The notes: a model not told the origin generated them from the letters alone. Numbered from the stretch's first letter, positions 47,071 to 56,427 are shown. The stretch: 64,000 nt of DNA from Rossellomorea marisflavi (GCF_009806575.1 NZ_CP047095.1:3972001-4036000); one strand, 5' to 3'. Translations and numbers: made by a program.

Positions 47071-48297
47071 ATGATGAAGAAACTTATCCGCTACAGCATC
47101 GTAACCGTGAGCCTCGTGTTTGTGGGCGTGAATACATACTTAATCGAAAAAGCCGACAGCAGGGTCGAGCGGGAAGTCCGCATCAACCACTGGGAACTGA
47201 GCCGGCAGGAAACCCTCAGGGAAATGCTCTACAAGCCTGGAGTTGTCATTCCAGAAGAAGATCAATATCTCTATTTCAATGATGAATCTGCCACCTTCAA
47301 GAAGTTCCTTGTAAAAGAAGGGGAACAGATCAAATCCGGGACCCCGCTATATGAATATGAGGTCACTGACCAGTTCCAGCAACGCGACGTGTTGAAATCG
47401 GAAGTGGAGAAGCTGGAAGAAGATGCTTCCAACGTGAAAGACTCCATCAGCGAATTATCCAAGCTGATCTCTTCCCTCCCATCCCCTTCTTCCGATGAAA
47501 AGGATGCCCCTATCGAAGCTGGGGCCTTACAATCAGAGTATGACATCAAGCGAGAAATGGTTTCTAAACAGCTTGAAGCCGATCAACTGGAGAACCAGAT
47601 CAAAAGCCTCGAACGCCAGATTGCCGCTATTGATTCATATGAAACGACCCTTACAGTGGAAAGCAGCGTAAGCGGGACAGTAAAGAGCCTGTCGCACGAA
47701 ATCCAGAATCCCCTCATCACGATCGCCTCGGATTCCACTGTCGTCACGACCGACCTGACCGAGAAAGAGGTCGATGAGGTGAAGGAGAACCTGAATGTCC
47801 GGGTGAAGCATGATGGGAAGAAGTCCCTTGAGGGGATCATCACCAAAGTGGATCGTCTCCCAAAAGCCGATCCCCATCTGAAGACCGAGAGCCTGTACCC
47901 CGCTGAGGTGCAGGTCCAGGAAGCACAGTGGAGACCCGGACAGCACGTATCCCTTTCCATCATCATGGAGGAAGCGAAGGATGCCGTGACGGTCCCTGTC
48001 TCTGCCATTGAGAAGGTGGACGACCAGTCTTACCTCTGGATGATGATGAAAAACGGCACCGTCAAAAAGCGCAAGATCGAGACAGGGCTTGAAGTCGACG
48101 GACGCCAGGCCATCACGTCGGGTGTGAAAGCCGGGGAAATGTACGTAGAGGAACCTGACGAGATTGCATCCCTGAAGGATCAGGAGAGGTTCATCACAGC
48201 CCTTGATTGGCGCAGGCTCAAAATCCGTGATTTCAAGACTCTTGACCGTGCTGATGTATACACTAACCTGATGCTTGGAATACTGGAGCGAAAATAG
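47071..48297 (+). CDS. Membrane-fusion (HlyD/RND adaptor) protein, YknX-like
   Basis: 408-aa extracytoplasmic adaptor: an N-terminal membrane anchor (about 5-25), a split lipoyl/barrel-sandwich domain (KFLVKEGEQIKSGTPLYEYEV at about 90 and VESSVSGTVKSLS at about 195), a coiled-coil hairpin between them (about 115-185, LKSEVEKLEEDASNVKDSIS), then beta-barrel and proximal domains (WRPGQHVSLSIIM, VPVSAIEKV). B. subtilis YknX is alike and works with the ABC proteins YknYZ in peptide-toxin resistance. Here no ABC ATPase or permease gene follows; a terminator and an alkaline phosphatase do. ATG 47071 or 47074; SD AAAGGTGATG. Confidence 0.8.
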   Translation: MMKKLIRYSIVTVSLVFVGVNTYLIEKADSRVEREVRINHWELSRQETLREMLYKPGVVIPEEDQYLYFNDESATFKKFLVKEGEQIKSGTPLYEYEVTDQFQQRDVLKSEVEKLEEDASNVKDSISELSKLISSLPSPSSDEKDAPIEAGALQSEYDIKREMVSKQLEADQLENQIKSLERQIAAIDSYETTLTVESSVSGTVKSLSHEIQNPLITIASDSTVVTTDLTEKEVDEVKENLNVRVKHDGKKSLEGIITKVDRLPKADPHLKTESLYPAEVQVQEAQWRPGQHVSLSIIMEEAKDAVTVPVSAIEKVDDQSYLWMMMKNGTVKKRKIETGLEVDGRQAITSGVKAGEMYVEEPDEIASLKDQERFITALDWRRLKIRDFKTLDRADVYTNLMLGILERK

Positions 48298-48306
48298 ATT
48301 GACTCG

Positions 48307-48337
48307 ACACCGTCCATATAAGGACGGTGTTTTTTTA
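48307..48337 (+). terminator. Terminator after the YknX-like gene
   Basis: ACACCGTCC / GGACGGTGT stem with a 6-base loop and seven T. Confidence 0.92.
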
Positions 48338-48402
48338 TCCCTCATTATCAGCGCTTCCTTGGTTCATACTAAGTTCAACGATGAATAAAGGAGACATACT
48401 CT

Positions 48403-49980
48403 ATGAACGGATTGAAAAAGACCGCCTGTATCCTGCTTCCCCTCATCCTTCTGGCGTTTACGGCTCCCGATGAGTGCCTTCATGCCGCTGCCCCCAAAAA
48501 GAATGTCATCTTCATGATCATGGATGGCACGAATTCAGATGCTGTCACCCTTTCAAGGTGGTATAAGGGGTCACCGCTCCATCTTGATGGCATCCTCACG
48601 GGCGGGGTGAGGACCTACTCCGCCGAATCGGCCATCACGGATTCTGCCGCTGCAGGTACGGCCATGGCGACAGGGGTGAAGACAAAAGCCGATTACATCG
48701 GCATGGACCCTGAAGGCCTCCCCCTCATTACGGTACTCGAAGCCGCTAAATTGAACGGCTATGCTACAGGGATCATCTCCACCTCCCCCGTTCAACATGC
48801 CACACCTGCCGCCTTCACCTCCCATGCCATCACACGGGAGGAGTTCAGTTCCATCGGTGAACAGCAAGTGTATCAGGATCTCGATGTTGTGCTTGGAGGT
48901 GGAGCCGCCTGGCTGGCACCGAAGCAAAAGAACCATCCCCAGGATGACGCTATGCTGAAGACTGATGAAGTCACCCGCAAGGATGGAGAGGACTTGAAGA
49001 AATCCCTGCGAGACGCCGGGTATGCCTACGTGGACACCAGGAAGGAACTACTCTTGGAGCCTTCAGCAGGAAAGCTGTGGGGTGCGTTTGCTTCAGAAGA
49101 CCTTTCTTATGATCTGGACCGCCGCGAGCTGAAGCCGCATGAGCCTACCCTGAGCGAGATGACCCGGTCTGCCATCTCCCACCTGTCCAGGGAAAAGAAA
49201 GGATTTTTCCTTATGGTTGAAGGAAGCAAGGTCGACTGGGCCGCCCATCAGAATGATCCCGTAGGCATGATCAGTGAGATCCTGAGCTTCGACCGTGCCG
49301 TCGGGGAGGCCCTAGCGTTTGCCAAAAAAGACGGGAACACGATGGTCGTCGCCGTGACCGACCACGGCAACAGCGGGCTCACAATCGGAAACGCTGACCT
49401 TGACGGGTCGTATAAGCATCAGTCCGTGAAGCACTTCATCGATCCATTGAAGAAAGCGAGGCTCACGGTCGATGGCGCTGCCTCCCTTCTTGAGGGCAAA
49501 GATGCCGGTCACGCCCTCGCTGCATACGGCCTGGACTCTCAATCATGCCGGTGGAGCCCTTCCAAAAAGGAACTCAAGGCACAGATGACCTCCTCCCTTT
49601 CACAAAAAGCAGGGCTCGGATTCACTACGCATGGACACACAGGTGAAGATGTATTCCTTTATGCCTTCGGGCCCGGTAAACCTTCAGGACTCCTCGAAAA
49701 CACGGATCTCCCCGTAAAGATGGCGGACTTCCTTGGCTTTTCTCTGGACAGCTACCGCTCTTGGTACGTAGATGGGAAGACCTTGCTTGAAAAACAGGGA
49801 TACGACGTGACGTTGAAAACCGGGACGGCCAATCCCGAGATGATGGCCAAAAAAGGGAAGACGGTCCTGCGCTTCCCCGAAAACAAAAACTTTTACATGT
49901 CGAATGATGACAAGATTCCACTGAAAAGCGTCACAGTATTCAACGGGAAGACCTTTTATATCCACATGGATTCCATGTAG
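48403..49980 (+). CDS. Secreted alkaline phosphatase
   Basis: 525-aa PhoA-superfamily metalloenzyme that releases phosphate from phosphomonoesters outside the cell. Signal peptide (1-30, with CLHAAA); Asp41 (FMIMDG) and the nucleophile Ser81 in SAITDSAAAGTAMATG; further metal-site segments LMVEGSKVDWAAHQND, VAVTDHGNSGL and GFTTHGHTGEDV. SD AAAGGAG precedes ATG 48403. The C-terminal part (about 450-525) is a beta extension. It stands alone; no Pho box pair was clearly seen, so phosphate control is unproven. Confidence 0.92.
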   Translation: MNGLKKTACILLPLILLAFTAPDECLHAAAPKKNVIFMIMDGTNSDAVTLSRWYKGSPLHLDGILTGGVRTYSAESAITDSAAAGTAMATGVKTKADYIGMDPEGLPLITVLEAAKLNGYATGIISTSPVQHATPAAFTSHAITREEFSSIGEQQVYQDLDVVLGGGAAWLAPKQKNHPQDDAMLKTDEVTRKDGEDLKKSLRDAGYAYVDTRKELLLEPSAGKLWGAFASEDLSYDLDRRELKPHEPTLSEMTRSAISHLSREKKGFFLMVEGSKVDWAAHQNDPVGMISEILSFDRAVGEALAFAKKDGNTMVVAVTDHGNSGLTIGNADLDGSYKHQSVKHFIDPLKKARLTVDGAASLLEGKDAGHALAAYGLDSQSCRWSPSKKELKAQMTSSLSQKAGLGFTTHGHTGEDVFLYAFGPGKPSGLLENTDLPVKMADFLGFSLDSYRSWYVDGKTLLEKQGYDVTLKTGTANPEMMAKKGKTVLRFPENKNFYMSNDDKIPLKSVTVFNGKTFYIHMDSM

Positions 49981-50082
49981 GCCAGTTCGACAAAAAACAC
50001 AGCGGCCCCTCTTCCCTCCTCTTCGCACCCGATTTGCGTTATAATAAAAGAATGCGATTTTATAGATTGGAGAGGTTAGCTG

Positions 50083-51708
50083 ATGTCGATTCGTATTGAG
50101 GAACTGAAGGAACAACTTTATCACTTGAGCGAATCCCTCGAGGAAGTACTTGACCCTAAGCGGGAAGCGGACCGCAATATCGTTTCCAAGGGGCTTATGC
50201 TCTTCAGGCAGAATTCGGTCTCACAGGTGAAGGTGCGCGATGAAGAAGTGACGGCACAGGTCCAGGATGTGACGCCTGTTTCCGTCGGGCTGAACTTCAC
50301 CTTCCCCCTCATCTCTTCTTGTTCTTGCCCTCAGGACGTCTTTTGCCGTCATCAGCTGGCCGTGTTTTTGTTCTTATTGAATAAGACGGGAAGCGTCAGT
50401 GAGTGGGTCGGCAACTGGCGGAGCGGGAAACCCGATACAGCCGGCGGTCTTGAAGACTTGATGAAGAAGCACGGGGGATTGAAGAAGGCGAGCGATCTTC
50501 TCAAAGAGCGGAAAACACGGGGGAATACCCCTGAGGAGTGGTGGGAGTACTTCCATACCCTCCTGAAGCCGGATGACTTTGAGCTCCTTCAACGACAGCC
50601 CTATATCATGGATGTACTCGTGCAGAACATCATGAAGCGTTTCATGAAGGAATCCCCATTCGAACGGGAATGGAAGCCCCTATACAAGCTGTATGCCACG
50701 CTCTATCTGACGATCCATCTCGACCGGTTCATTCAGGAAAAAGGCGTGAAGCCGGGTACGGAGCAATACAGCATGTATGATTACCTTCTCGGTGAAATGG
50801 AGGATGCACTGGAGAAGATGTCTGTGCACGCCATGCCGTTCAGCTTCGATCCATTCATTGCGTTCCTGAAGGAAAAAACCGTCTGGCTCAGTGACTCCAC
50901 CAAAAACAGCACCTTGATCAAGGCCGAAGTGTATCGTTTCCTTTGGTACTTCCTCTTTAAGCAGAAGGCTTGGAGGCAGGAGGAGATCAAACGGATTTCC
51001 GAGTCGGGCGAGGACCTTCAGACATTCGATCATCTTGCCCTCCTGCACCACTATCTGATGCTTGAGGAGTTCGATAAAGCCGATGGAGTGGCGAAGGGCC
51101 TCGGGAGTGAACTTGTTTCCTTCTCTGAATTCTGGTTGCGCAAGTTCTTCACCGGCAGACGATATGAAGCGGGACTTTTCCTTGTCAGGCATCTCCTTGA
51201 GCGCCTGCCGGAACACATCGGATACCTCGATCAGTTCGAAGCATCCCGTTTCGTCCGCTGGTTCATCCGCATCATGCCCATGGACTGGCTCACGGAAAAA
51301 GATCCGATGCTCGTCAAGGAGCTACTCCTTGCCATGCTTCCCTATAGCTTCTTCCATTACAATGAATACCTCATCAATGTGAAGGAGTACAAGGAGTGGG
51401 TGGAGCTGCAGCGTTATATGAACTACAGCATCCCTGAAATGGAAGGGATGGGGCTGAAGGACCTAACGAAGGAACAACCGGAGCTCGCCCTCCCCCTTTA
51501 TTTCAGCGGGGTCATGAACTCGATCGAACAGAAGAACCGTGACAGCTACAGACAGGCGGTCCGCTATATGAAAAAGATCCGGACCATCTACCGGAAGCTG
51601 AAGCAGACAGAGAAATGGGATCAGTTCCTATCCTATATACTTGACCGTTATAAACGCCTCCGGGCTTTCCAAGAAGAATGCAGAAAGGGTAAGTTAATCG
51701 ATGCTTAA
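50083..51708 (+). CDS. ywqB: SWIM zinc-finger protein (YwqB-like)
   Basis: 541-aa protein with a SWIM zinc finger near residues 75-92 (SSCSCPQDVFCRHQLAVFLF: CxC...CxH), then a long helical region. In B. subtilis ywqB lies next to the SNF2 helicase gene ywqA, as here; SWIM proteins bind DNA or partner proteins. The 3' end overlaps ywqA by 8 bases (ATGCTTAA), so both are co-translated. ATG 50083 follows GGAGAGG. TTATAATA about 45 bases upstream is a plausible -10. The biochemical role is unknown; with ywqA and nearby ssbB it suggests DNA repair or recombination. Confidence 0.85.
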   Translation: MSIRIEELKEQLYHLSESLEEVLDPKREADRNIVSKGLMLFRQNSVSQVKVRDEEVTAQVQDVTPVSVGLNFTFPLISSCSCPQDVFCRHQLAVFLFLLNKTGSVSEWVGNWRSGKPDTAGGLEDLMKKHGGLKKASDLLKERKTRGNTPEEWWEYFHTLLKPDDFELLQRQPYIMDVLVQNIMKRFMKESPFEREWKPLYKLYATLYLTIHLDRFIQEKGVKPGTEQYSMYDYLLGEMEDALEKMSVHAMPFSFDPFIAFLKEKTVWLSDSTKNSTLIKAEVYRFLWYFLFKQKAWRQEEIKRISESGEDLQTFDHLALLHHYLMLEEFDKADGVAKGLGSELVSFSEFWLRKFFTGRRYEAGLFLVRHLLERLPEHIGYLDQFEASRFVRWFIRIMPMDWLTEKDPMLVKELLLAMLPYSFFHYNEYLINVKEYKEWVELQRYMNYSIPEMEGMGLKDLTKEQPELALPLYFSGVMNSIEQKNRDSYRQAVRYMKKIRTIYRKLKQTEKWDQFLSYILDRYKRLRAFQEECRKGKLIDA

Positions 51709-54520
51709 ATTGTCTTCAGTCAAGATCAATGTCGAACCATCTGAATATGGCGACCGTTTTGTGCTGACCGCACAGAATGAGAACGGGGAGTGGATCCACC
51801 CTGCCGAATGGAAGGGCCAGCTTTTCCTTTGGCATGAAGAGAGCTACTACGGCACCCTCATCGAAGAAGATGGGATGAGTGTATCTGCAGGACACTGGGA
51901 TTTCCTCACCTTATTGGCAGGTGAACAATTCAGCTCCCTTGTGAGCTGGGATTGGAACGATTCCGGGCAAGCCTATCTTTCCGTCGCACCGGTCCTTCTC
52001 GGAGCAATCGAAGCGGGAAAATGGCTACCACGTTTCGATGAATGGCAGGAACAAGGGCTCCAGTTCCACGTTCCCGATGAAGTGTGGGATAATTTCAACA
52101 GCGAATTCTGGGACGAAACCCTCCCGGATGGCCGGACTGTCAAGGAACTGACGGATACGTGGTTCCAAACCTCCCTCCAGGACGCCATGAACGCCGGAGG
52201 GTCTGGCGCCATGAAGCGGATCAGGAAGCTGAAGGAAAGCACCCTGACGCCTGAAGAGCTTGCCGCTTACTTTGACGAGCAGCGCTGGAGCGAGTGGGTC
52301 AGCGGCGAAGAACAGGACCTCCCCTTTACCATTGGCCTGCGCATCACAGAGCCGCTCGATGAGGAAGATACGTGGGAGCTTGAAACGATCCTCCGGGACA
52401 AAAAACGGACCAGCCGCGTGATCTCCCTGGTGGAGGATACGGTACCCGCTGCTTGGAAGCCTCATCTGAAGGAAGTCAGCGCCGAACAGGAGCGTTGGGG
52501 GAATATGCTCCCGATCCTGAGAGATGAAGACGGGAAGCTACGCACGAGCCTCGGCGAACACGATGCATGGGACTTCCTCTCGATCCTCAGCGAGAAGCTC
52601 ATCGACCTGAATATCGAGATCCTCCTTCCATCCTGGTGGGAAGCGATGAAGGATGCACAGGTGCTCGTGAAGGCAAAATTGAAGAATACAGATACGACGT
52701 ATCGCCCTTCCTTTGTGGGCCTGAATGCCATGCTCGATTTCGACTGGCGTCTGTCCATGAACGGCGTCAATCTGTCTGAAGAGGACTTCAACCAGCTCGT
52801 CGAAGACCAGCGCCGCCTCGTCAAGATCCGCGGACAGTGGATGAAGCTTGATCCCGCCATGATCCGGCGTATCCAGCAGATGATGACCAAGGCGAAGGAA
52901 GAAGGAATCTCAATCCAGGATATGCTCGAGCAGGAGCTTGTCCCGAATGACGGGGAAGGCGGCATGACCGAGGAAGGTGAAGATGAGGACGGGACGAAAT
53001 ATGCCCGCATCCAGCTTGAACTGAACCGTTCCATGAAGAAGATGATTCATCAGCTGACGAACGTATCCACCATCCCGATCACACCTGCGCCTGATGACTT
53101 CATCGGTGATCTCCGGCCGTATCAGGAGCTCGGGATGAGCTGGATGCTCTTCCTGAGGAAGTTCGGGTTCGGCGCCTGTCTTGCCGATGATATGGGACTC
53201 GGGAAGACGGTTCAGCTCATCACCTATCTCCTTCATGTGAAGGAGCATGAAAAGACCGATTCACCTGCCCTGATCATCGCGCCTACATCGGTCCTCGGGA
53301 ACTGGCAGCGTGAACTGGAGAAATTCGCCCCATCCTTGAATGTAAGACTCCATTACGGTCAGATCCGGGCGAAAGGGGAAGAGTTCCAAAAAGCCCTTGA
53401 AGGAGTCGACGTACTCCTCACGTCGTACGGCCTGTCCCATCTGGATTTCGAGGAGCTGTCAGAGGTGACCTGGAGCTCCATCTCACTGGATGAAGCCCAG
53501 AACATCAAGAACTCCAATACGAAACAGTCCCGTGCGATCCGGAAGCTTAAAGGGAATCATCATATTGCCCTGACCGGGACTCCGATGGAGAATCGCTTAT
53601 CCGAGCTGTGGGCGATCTTCGATTTCCTCAATCAAGGGTATCTTGGTGGATTCACCTATTATCAGAAGCACTATATCGCCCCGATTGAGAAGGACGAAGA
53701 TGAAGAGAGGGTCAAGGCTTTACAGGCCAAGATCAAGCCGTTCCTCCTGAGACGTACGAAGAAGGATCCAGAGGTGGAACTCAATCTTCCTGAAAAGCTC
53801 GAGCAGAAGGAATACTGCGCCCTCACGGCTGAACAGGCGGCGCTGTATGAGCAACTCGTCAAGGACACCCTGGCCAAGGTGGAAACCCTGAGCGGATTCG
53901 AGCGCAAAGGGTTGATCCTGCAGATGCTCAATCAACTCAAACAGCTGTGCAACCACCCTGCCCTCTACCTAAAGGAGCCGGATCCCAAATCGATCCTGAG
54001 CCGCTCGGAGAAGATGCAGAAGCTGAGGAGCATCGTGGAGACGGCACTCGATTCAGGGGAAGCATGCCTCATCTTCACCCAGTATATTTCCATGGGAGAA
54101 ATGATACAGGACATGATGAAACAAGAATTTGATGTCGACGTCCCTTTCCTTAATGGCAGCATGGCAAAAGCCAAACGGGACGAACTCGTCGACCGCTTCC
54201 AGAACGGGGAGTTCCCCGTCTTCCTTCTATCGTTGAAAGCAGGAGGCACCGGGTTGAACCTGACCGCCGCCAACCATGTGGTCCACTATGACCGCTGGTG
54301 GAACCCGGCAGTCGAAAATCAGGCGACGGACAGGGCCTACCGGATCGGACAAAATCGATTCGTCCACGTCCACAAGCTCGTCGCTTCCGGTACACTTGAA
54401 GAAAAGATCGATGCCATGCTTACGAAAAAGCAGGCGCTCAACGATGAAATCATCCGCAGCGACCAGTGGGTCACGGAGCTATCCGACCAGGATCTCCAAT
54501 CCCTGCTCGTATTGGACTAA
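51701..54520 (+). CDS. ywqA: SNF2-family DNA-dependent ATPase/helicase (YwqA-like)
   Basis: 939-aa Swi2/Snf2 ATPase. An N-terminal SNF2_N-associated bacterial domain (about 1-440) precedes the motor: motif I ADDMGLGKTVQL (about 493), Ia IIAPTSVLGNWQREL, II LDEAQNIKN, III ALTGTPMENRLSEL, then helicase C with LSLKAGGTGLNLT (V) and QATDRAYRIGQNR (VI). It remodels protein-DNA complexes rather than unwinding long duplexes. It overlaps ywqB and ends at a strong terminator. Confidence 0.94.
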   Translation: MLKLSSVKINVEPSEYGDRFVLTAQNENGEWIHPAEWKGQLFLWHEESYYGTLIEEDGMSVSAGHWDFLTLLAGEQFSSLVSWDWNDSGQAYLSVAPVLLGAIEAGKWLPRFDEWQEQGLQFHVPDEVWDNFNSEFWDETLPDGRTVKELTDTWFQTSLQDAMNAGGSGAMKRIRKLKESTLTPEELAAYFDEQRWSEWVSGEEQDLPFTIGLRITEPLDEEDTWELETILRDKKRTSRVISLVEDTVPAAWKPHLKEVSAEQERWGNMLPILRDEDGKLRTSLGEHDAWDFLSILSEKLIDLNIEILLPSWWEAMKDAQVLVKAKLKNTDTTYRPSFVGLNAMLDFDWRLSMNGVNLSEEDFNQLVEDQRRLVKIRGQWMKLDPAMIRRIQQMMTKAKEEGISIQDMLEQELVPNDGEGGMTEEGEDEDGTKYARIQLELNRSMKKMIHQLTNVSTIPITPAPDDFIGDLRPYQELGMSWMLFLRKFGFGACLADDMGLGKTVQLITYLLHVKEHEKTDSPALIIAPTSVLGNWQRELEKFAPSLNVRLHYGQIRAKGEEFQKALEGVDVLLTSYGLSHLDFEELSEVTWSSISLDEAQNIKNSNTKQSRAIRKLKGNHHIALTGTPMENRLSELWAIFDFLNQGYLGGFTYYQKHYIAPIEKDEDEERVKALQAKIKPFLLRRTKKDPEVELNLPEKLEQKEYCALTAEQAALYEQLVKDTLAKVETLSGFERKGLILQMLNQLKQLCNHPALYLKEPDPKSILSRSEKMQKLRSIVETALDSGEACLIFTQYISMGEMIQDMMKQEFDVDVPFLNGSMAKAKRDELVDRFQNGEFPVFLLSLKAGGTGLNLTAANHVVHYDRWWNPAVENQATDRAYRIGQNRFVHVHKLVASGTLEEKIDAMLTKKQALNDEIIRSDQWVTELSDQDLQSLLVLD

Positions 54521-54523
54521 TGC

Positions 54524-54553
54524 CAGGCCACCCCACCGGGTGGCCTGTTTTTT
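54524..54553 (+). terminator. Terminator of ywqB-ywqA
   Basis: CAGGCCACCC / GGGTGGCCTG stem, loop CACC, followed by TTTTTTT. Confidence 0.93.
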
Positions 54554-54559
54554 TGCATA

Positions 54560-54587
54560 AAAAATCCGGTCTTCGTGGAAGACCGGT
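54560..54587 (-). terminator. Terminator of the ssbB transcript
   Basis: ACCGGTCTTC-type stem (CCGGTCTTC / GAAGACCGG, loop three bases) followed on the minus strand by ATTTTTTATGC. It faces the ywqA terminator. Confidence 0.85.
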
Positions 54588-54704
54588 CTACAGTAGGAGA
54601 GATTGAGGAGTTGATTGATTCTTTATATGAAGTCTTACAGAGGTTGGTGTTGCGAGGTTCAAGCGTATAGGTTGGTGATAAGTAAAAGGGTGTATTGGGG
54701 ATTC

Positions 54705-54869
54705 TTAAGATGAGGGGATCAAGGAAGGGCCCGCATATTCATAACCCTGTTCAAGGGCGGTGATCCGCTGGGATAGATAAAAGTTCTCTACATTGGTGCG
54801 CGCTACTTTCTTGATGAGGTCTTCGTTCAACTGCTCCAAACGATCGATTCGTATTTCCAGCTCTTTCAT
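54705..54869 (-). CDS. Small coiled-coil-like protein (54 aa)
   Basis: Not recognised; found by reading the minus strand. ATG 54869 follows AGGAGAAGAAGGT, 18 bases after the ssbB stop, so it is probably the second gene of the ssbB transcript. Residues 2-40 form an amphipathic helix (KELEIRIDRLEQLNEDLIKK, then a second run to ITALEQ) that could be a short coiled coil. Tail GPSLIPSS. Function unknown; its place suggests a link to single-stranded DNA handling. Confidence 0.7.
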   Translation of the reverse strand: MKELEIRIDRLEQLNEDLIKKVARTNVENFYLSQRITALEQGYEYAGPSLIPSS

Positions 54870-54887
54870 ACCTTCTTCTCCTCTTCA

Positions 54888-55250
54888 TCAAAATGGGATT
54901 TCGATCGCTTCCTTCCTTGTTTCTTCGGGAGGCTTGCTGTCGAGGAAACGGACGTTCTCGGCTACCACTTCCGTTACATATGTGCGCTTTCCCGTTTCAT
55001 TTTCGTAGGATCTCGTCTGGATCCTTCCTGTCACTCCGATAACCGACCCCTTCCGGCAGTATTTCTCCGTATTATCCGCCGCCCGGTTCCATAGCGTGCA
55101 GAGGACAAAATCCGTATCGATCTGCCCCTGCTGATTCTTGAATTGTCGGTTCACGGCCACGGTCACATTGAGGACCGATTTCCCTTCAAGGGTCTTCCTG
55201 GACTCGGGGTCCTTGGTCAGCCTGCCAACAAGCGTCACTTGATTGATCAC
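54888..55250 (-). CDS. ssbB: Single-stranded DNA-binding protein SsbB
   Basis: 120-aa OB-fold protein. GTG 55250 is the start (MINQVTLVGRLTKDPE), with AAAGGAG 10 bases upstream; the overlapping ATG at 55252-55254 is out of frame. It has the short SsbB layout and lacks the Pro/Gly-rich linker of SsbA; the C-terminal tail EAIEIPF is short and not the acidic DDDLPF of SsbA. In B. subtilis ssbB (ywpH) is competence-induced and lies near ywqA, as here. Leader hairpin at 55356-55378. Confidence 0.93.
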   Translation of the reverse strand: MINQVTLVGRLTKDPESRKTLEGKSVLNVTVAVNRQFKNQQGQIDTDFVLCTLWNRAADNTEKYCRKGSVIGVTGRIQTRSYENETGKRTYVTEVVAENVRFLDSKPPEETRKEAIEIPF

Positions 55251-55355
55251 ATGTTTAACTCCTTTCTTCTGAAATTGTTATCATCATAGCCCCTCCCTGC
55301 ACTCTTGTAAAATCGTCAATTTAGCAAATTCATAGGGGCATTAAAGAGAATAACA

Positions 55356-55378
55356 GGAGTTTCTCCTAGGGAAACTCC
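55356..55378. other. Unassigned hairpin in the ssbB-ywpF intergenic region
   Basis: GGAGTTTC-N7-GAAACTCC with CTTTTT on the plus-strand side. No plus-strand gene ends here. It may be a leader element of ssbB or a stray terminator. Confidence 0.4.
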
Positions 55379-55473
55379 CTTTTTCCAGGTGAAATCCACC
55401 GTGAAAATGCAAAATTCACCTCTAGCGTGATTTTTCTCGTTGGCGAATTGAATTAGGGGTGTGCTCCTTCATA

Positions 55474-55482
55474 TGATATAAT
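55474..55482 (+). promoter_or_regulatory. Extended -10 promoter of the ywpF-like gene
   Basis: TGATATAAT at 55474-55482 (TGn extension plus perfect TATAAT), about 30 bases upstream of the start codon. No good -35 at 17 bp. Confidence 0.6.
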
Positions 55483-55510
55483 TTTTAAAAACCCTTAAGG
55501 AGGTTCGGTG

Positions 55511-55954
55511 ATGAAAACATTCAAGGTGGTTTCGCTGCAGGTAGTGCAAAACGAAGAACTCATGGATTTTGATATCGTCGATGGCCTGATCATCAATAAA
55601 GAAGATGGAAAGAAAACGTGGCTCGTAGAAACCCTCCTGACCAAAGATCATATTGAATTCTTCCAAGAGGCCCAGCAAAAAAGCGAGGAGCTTGAGATCC
55701 AGGTCGTCATCTCCCATAAAGAAAATGATCCTGCCGCCTTCATGACATCGATCAGATGCATCAAAGAGCTCGGCGGGAACATCAGCATCATGTTTGAAGG
55801 AAAGCTGAAAAAGCAGAAGAATGAATACGCCGAACTCCTGTTGGACGATTTGATTCAAAAAGGGATGTCAGGCGAAGAGCTCCTGCGTGCATTCAGGGAT
55901 AAAATGGTGGAAAAACCGCGGATTCCTGCCAGCTCAAAGGCCGGTACCTCATAA
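55511..55954 (+). CDS. ywpF: YwpF-like family protein
   Basis: 147-aa soluble protein similar in length and style to B. subtilis YwpF (136 aa), which is also near ssbB. The start is ATG 55511, after GGAGG at 55499-55503; GTG 55508 is the alternative. It has a beta-rich N-terminal half (KTFKVVSLQVVQ, LEIQVVISHKEND) and a helical end (YAELLLDDLIQKGMSGEELLRAF). Function unknown. Followed by sinR on the same strand. Confidence 0.75.
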   Translation: MKTFKVVSLQVVQNEELMDFDIVDGLIINKEDGKKTWLVETLLTKDHIEFFQEAQQKSEELEIQVVISHKENDPAAFMTSIRCIKELGGNISIMFEGKLKKQKNEYAELLLDDLIQKGMSGEELLRAFRDKMVEKPRIPASSKAGTS

Positions 55955-56048
55955 ACATACACAATTATGTAAAAACAAATAGAGCCTTTCTCTGTATTTT
56001 GCTATACTAATAACAACGAGAACGAAAACCCTCAGGCAGGTGAGCTCA

Positions 56049-56369
56049 TTGATCGGAGAACGAGTAAGGAAATATCGCACGGAAAAAAAGATGTCCATGA
56101 CGGAACTGGCTGATCGGGCAGGCGTCGCCAAGTCCTATCTAAGCTCCATTGAGCGAAACCTTCAACAGAATCCCTCGGTACAGTTCCTGGAAAAAGTGTC
56201 GGCGGCACTTGGAATTTCCATGGATGCCCTTCTCCATGATGCACCAGAAGAAACACCACTGGACTATGAATGGATGAAAATCACCGAAGAAGCCATGGAT
56301 TCCGGTATTACGAAAGAACAATTCCGGGAATTCATCGAGTTCAATAAATGGAAGCTTGGACAAAAATAA
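56049..56369 (+). CDS. sinR: SinR-like master biofilm repressor
   Basis: 106-aa HTH regulator. TTG 56049 is preferred over GTG 56040, since AGGTGAG lies 5-6 bases before it and the N-terminus IGERVRKYRTEKKMSMTEL aligns with SinR. The HTH segment GVAKSYLSSIERNLQQNPSVQFLEKVSAALG is nearly identical to B. subtilis SinR, which represses matrix genes. The C-terminal SinI/tetramer helix is DSGITKEQFREFIEFNKWK. An extended -10 (TGCTATACT) lies upstream. The usual partner sinI is present but on the opposite strand, converging. Confidence 0.92.
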   Translation: MIGERVRKYRTEKKMSMTELADRAGVAKSYLSSIERNLQQNPSVQFLEKVSAALGISMDALLHDAPEETPLDYEWMKITEEAMDSGITKEQFREFIEFNKWKLGQK

Positions 56370-56403
56370 AGTCTTGAGAATCATCTATTCTCAAGACTTT
56401 ATT
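56367..56403. terminator. Bidirectional terminator between sinR and sinI
   Basis: Perfect 16-bp stem ATAAAGTCTTGAGAAT / ATTCTCAAGACTTTAT with loop CATCT. Confidence 0.93.
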
Positions 56404-56427
56404 CATCGGAATGATTTCTCAAGAGAC

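Noticed and set aside
47635..48345. 236-codon minus frame
   Set aside because: Antisense of the YknX-like gene, runs into its terminator, no SD.
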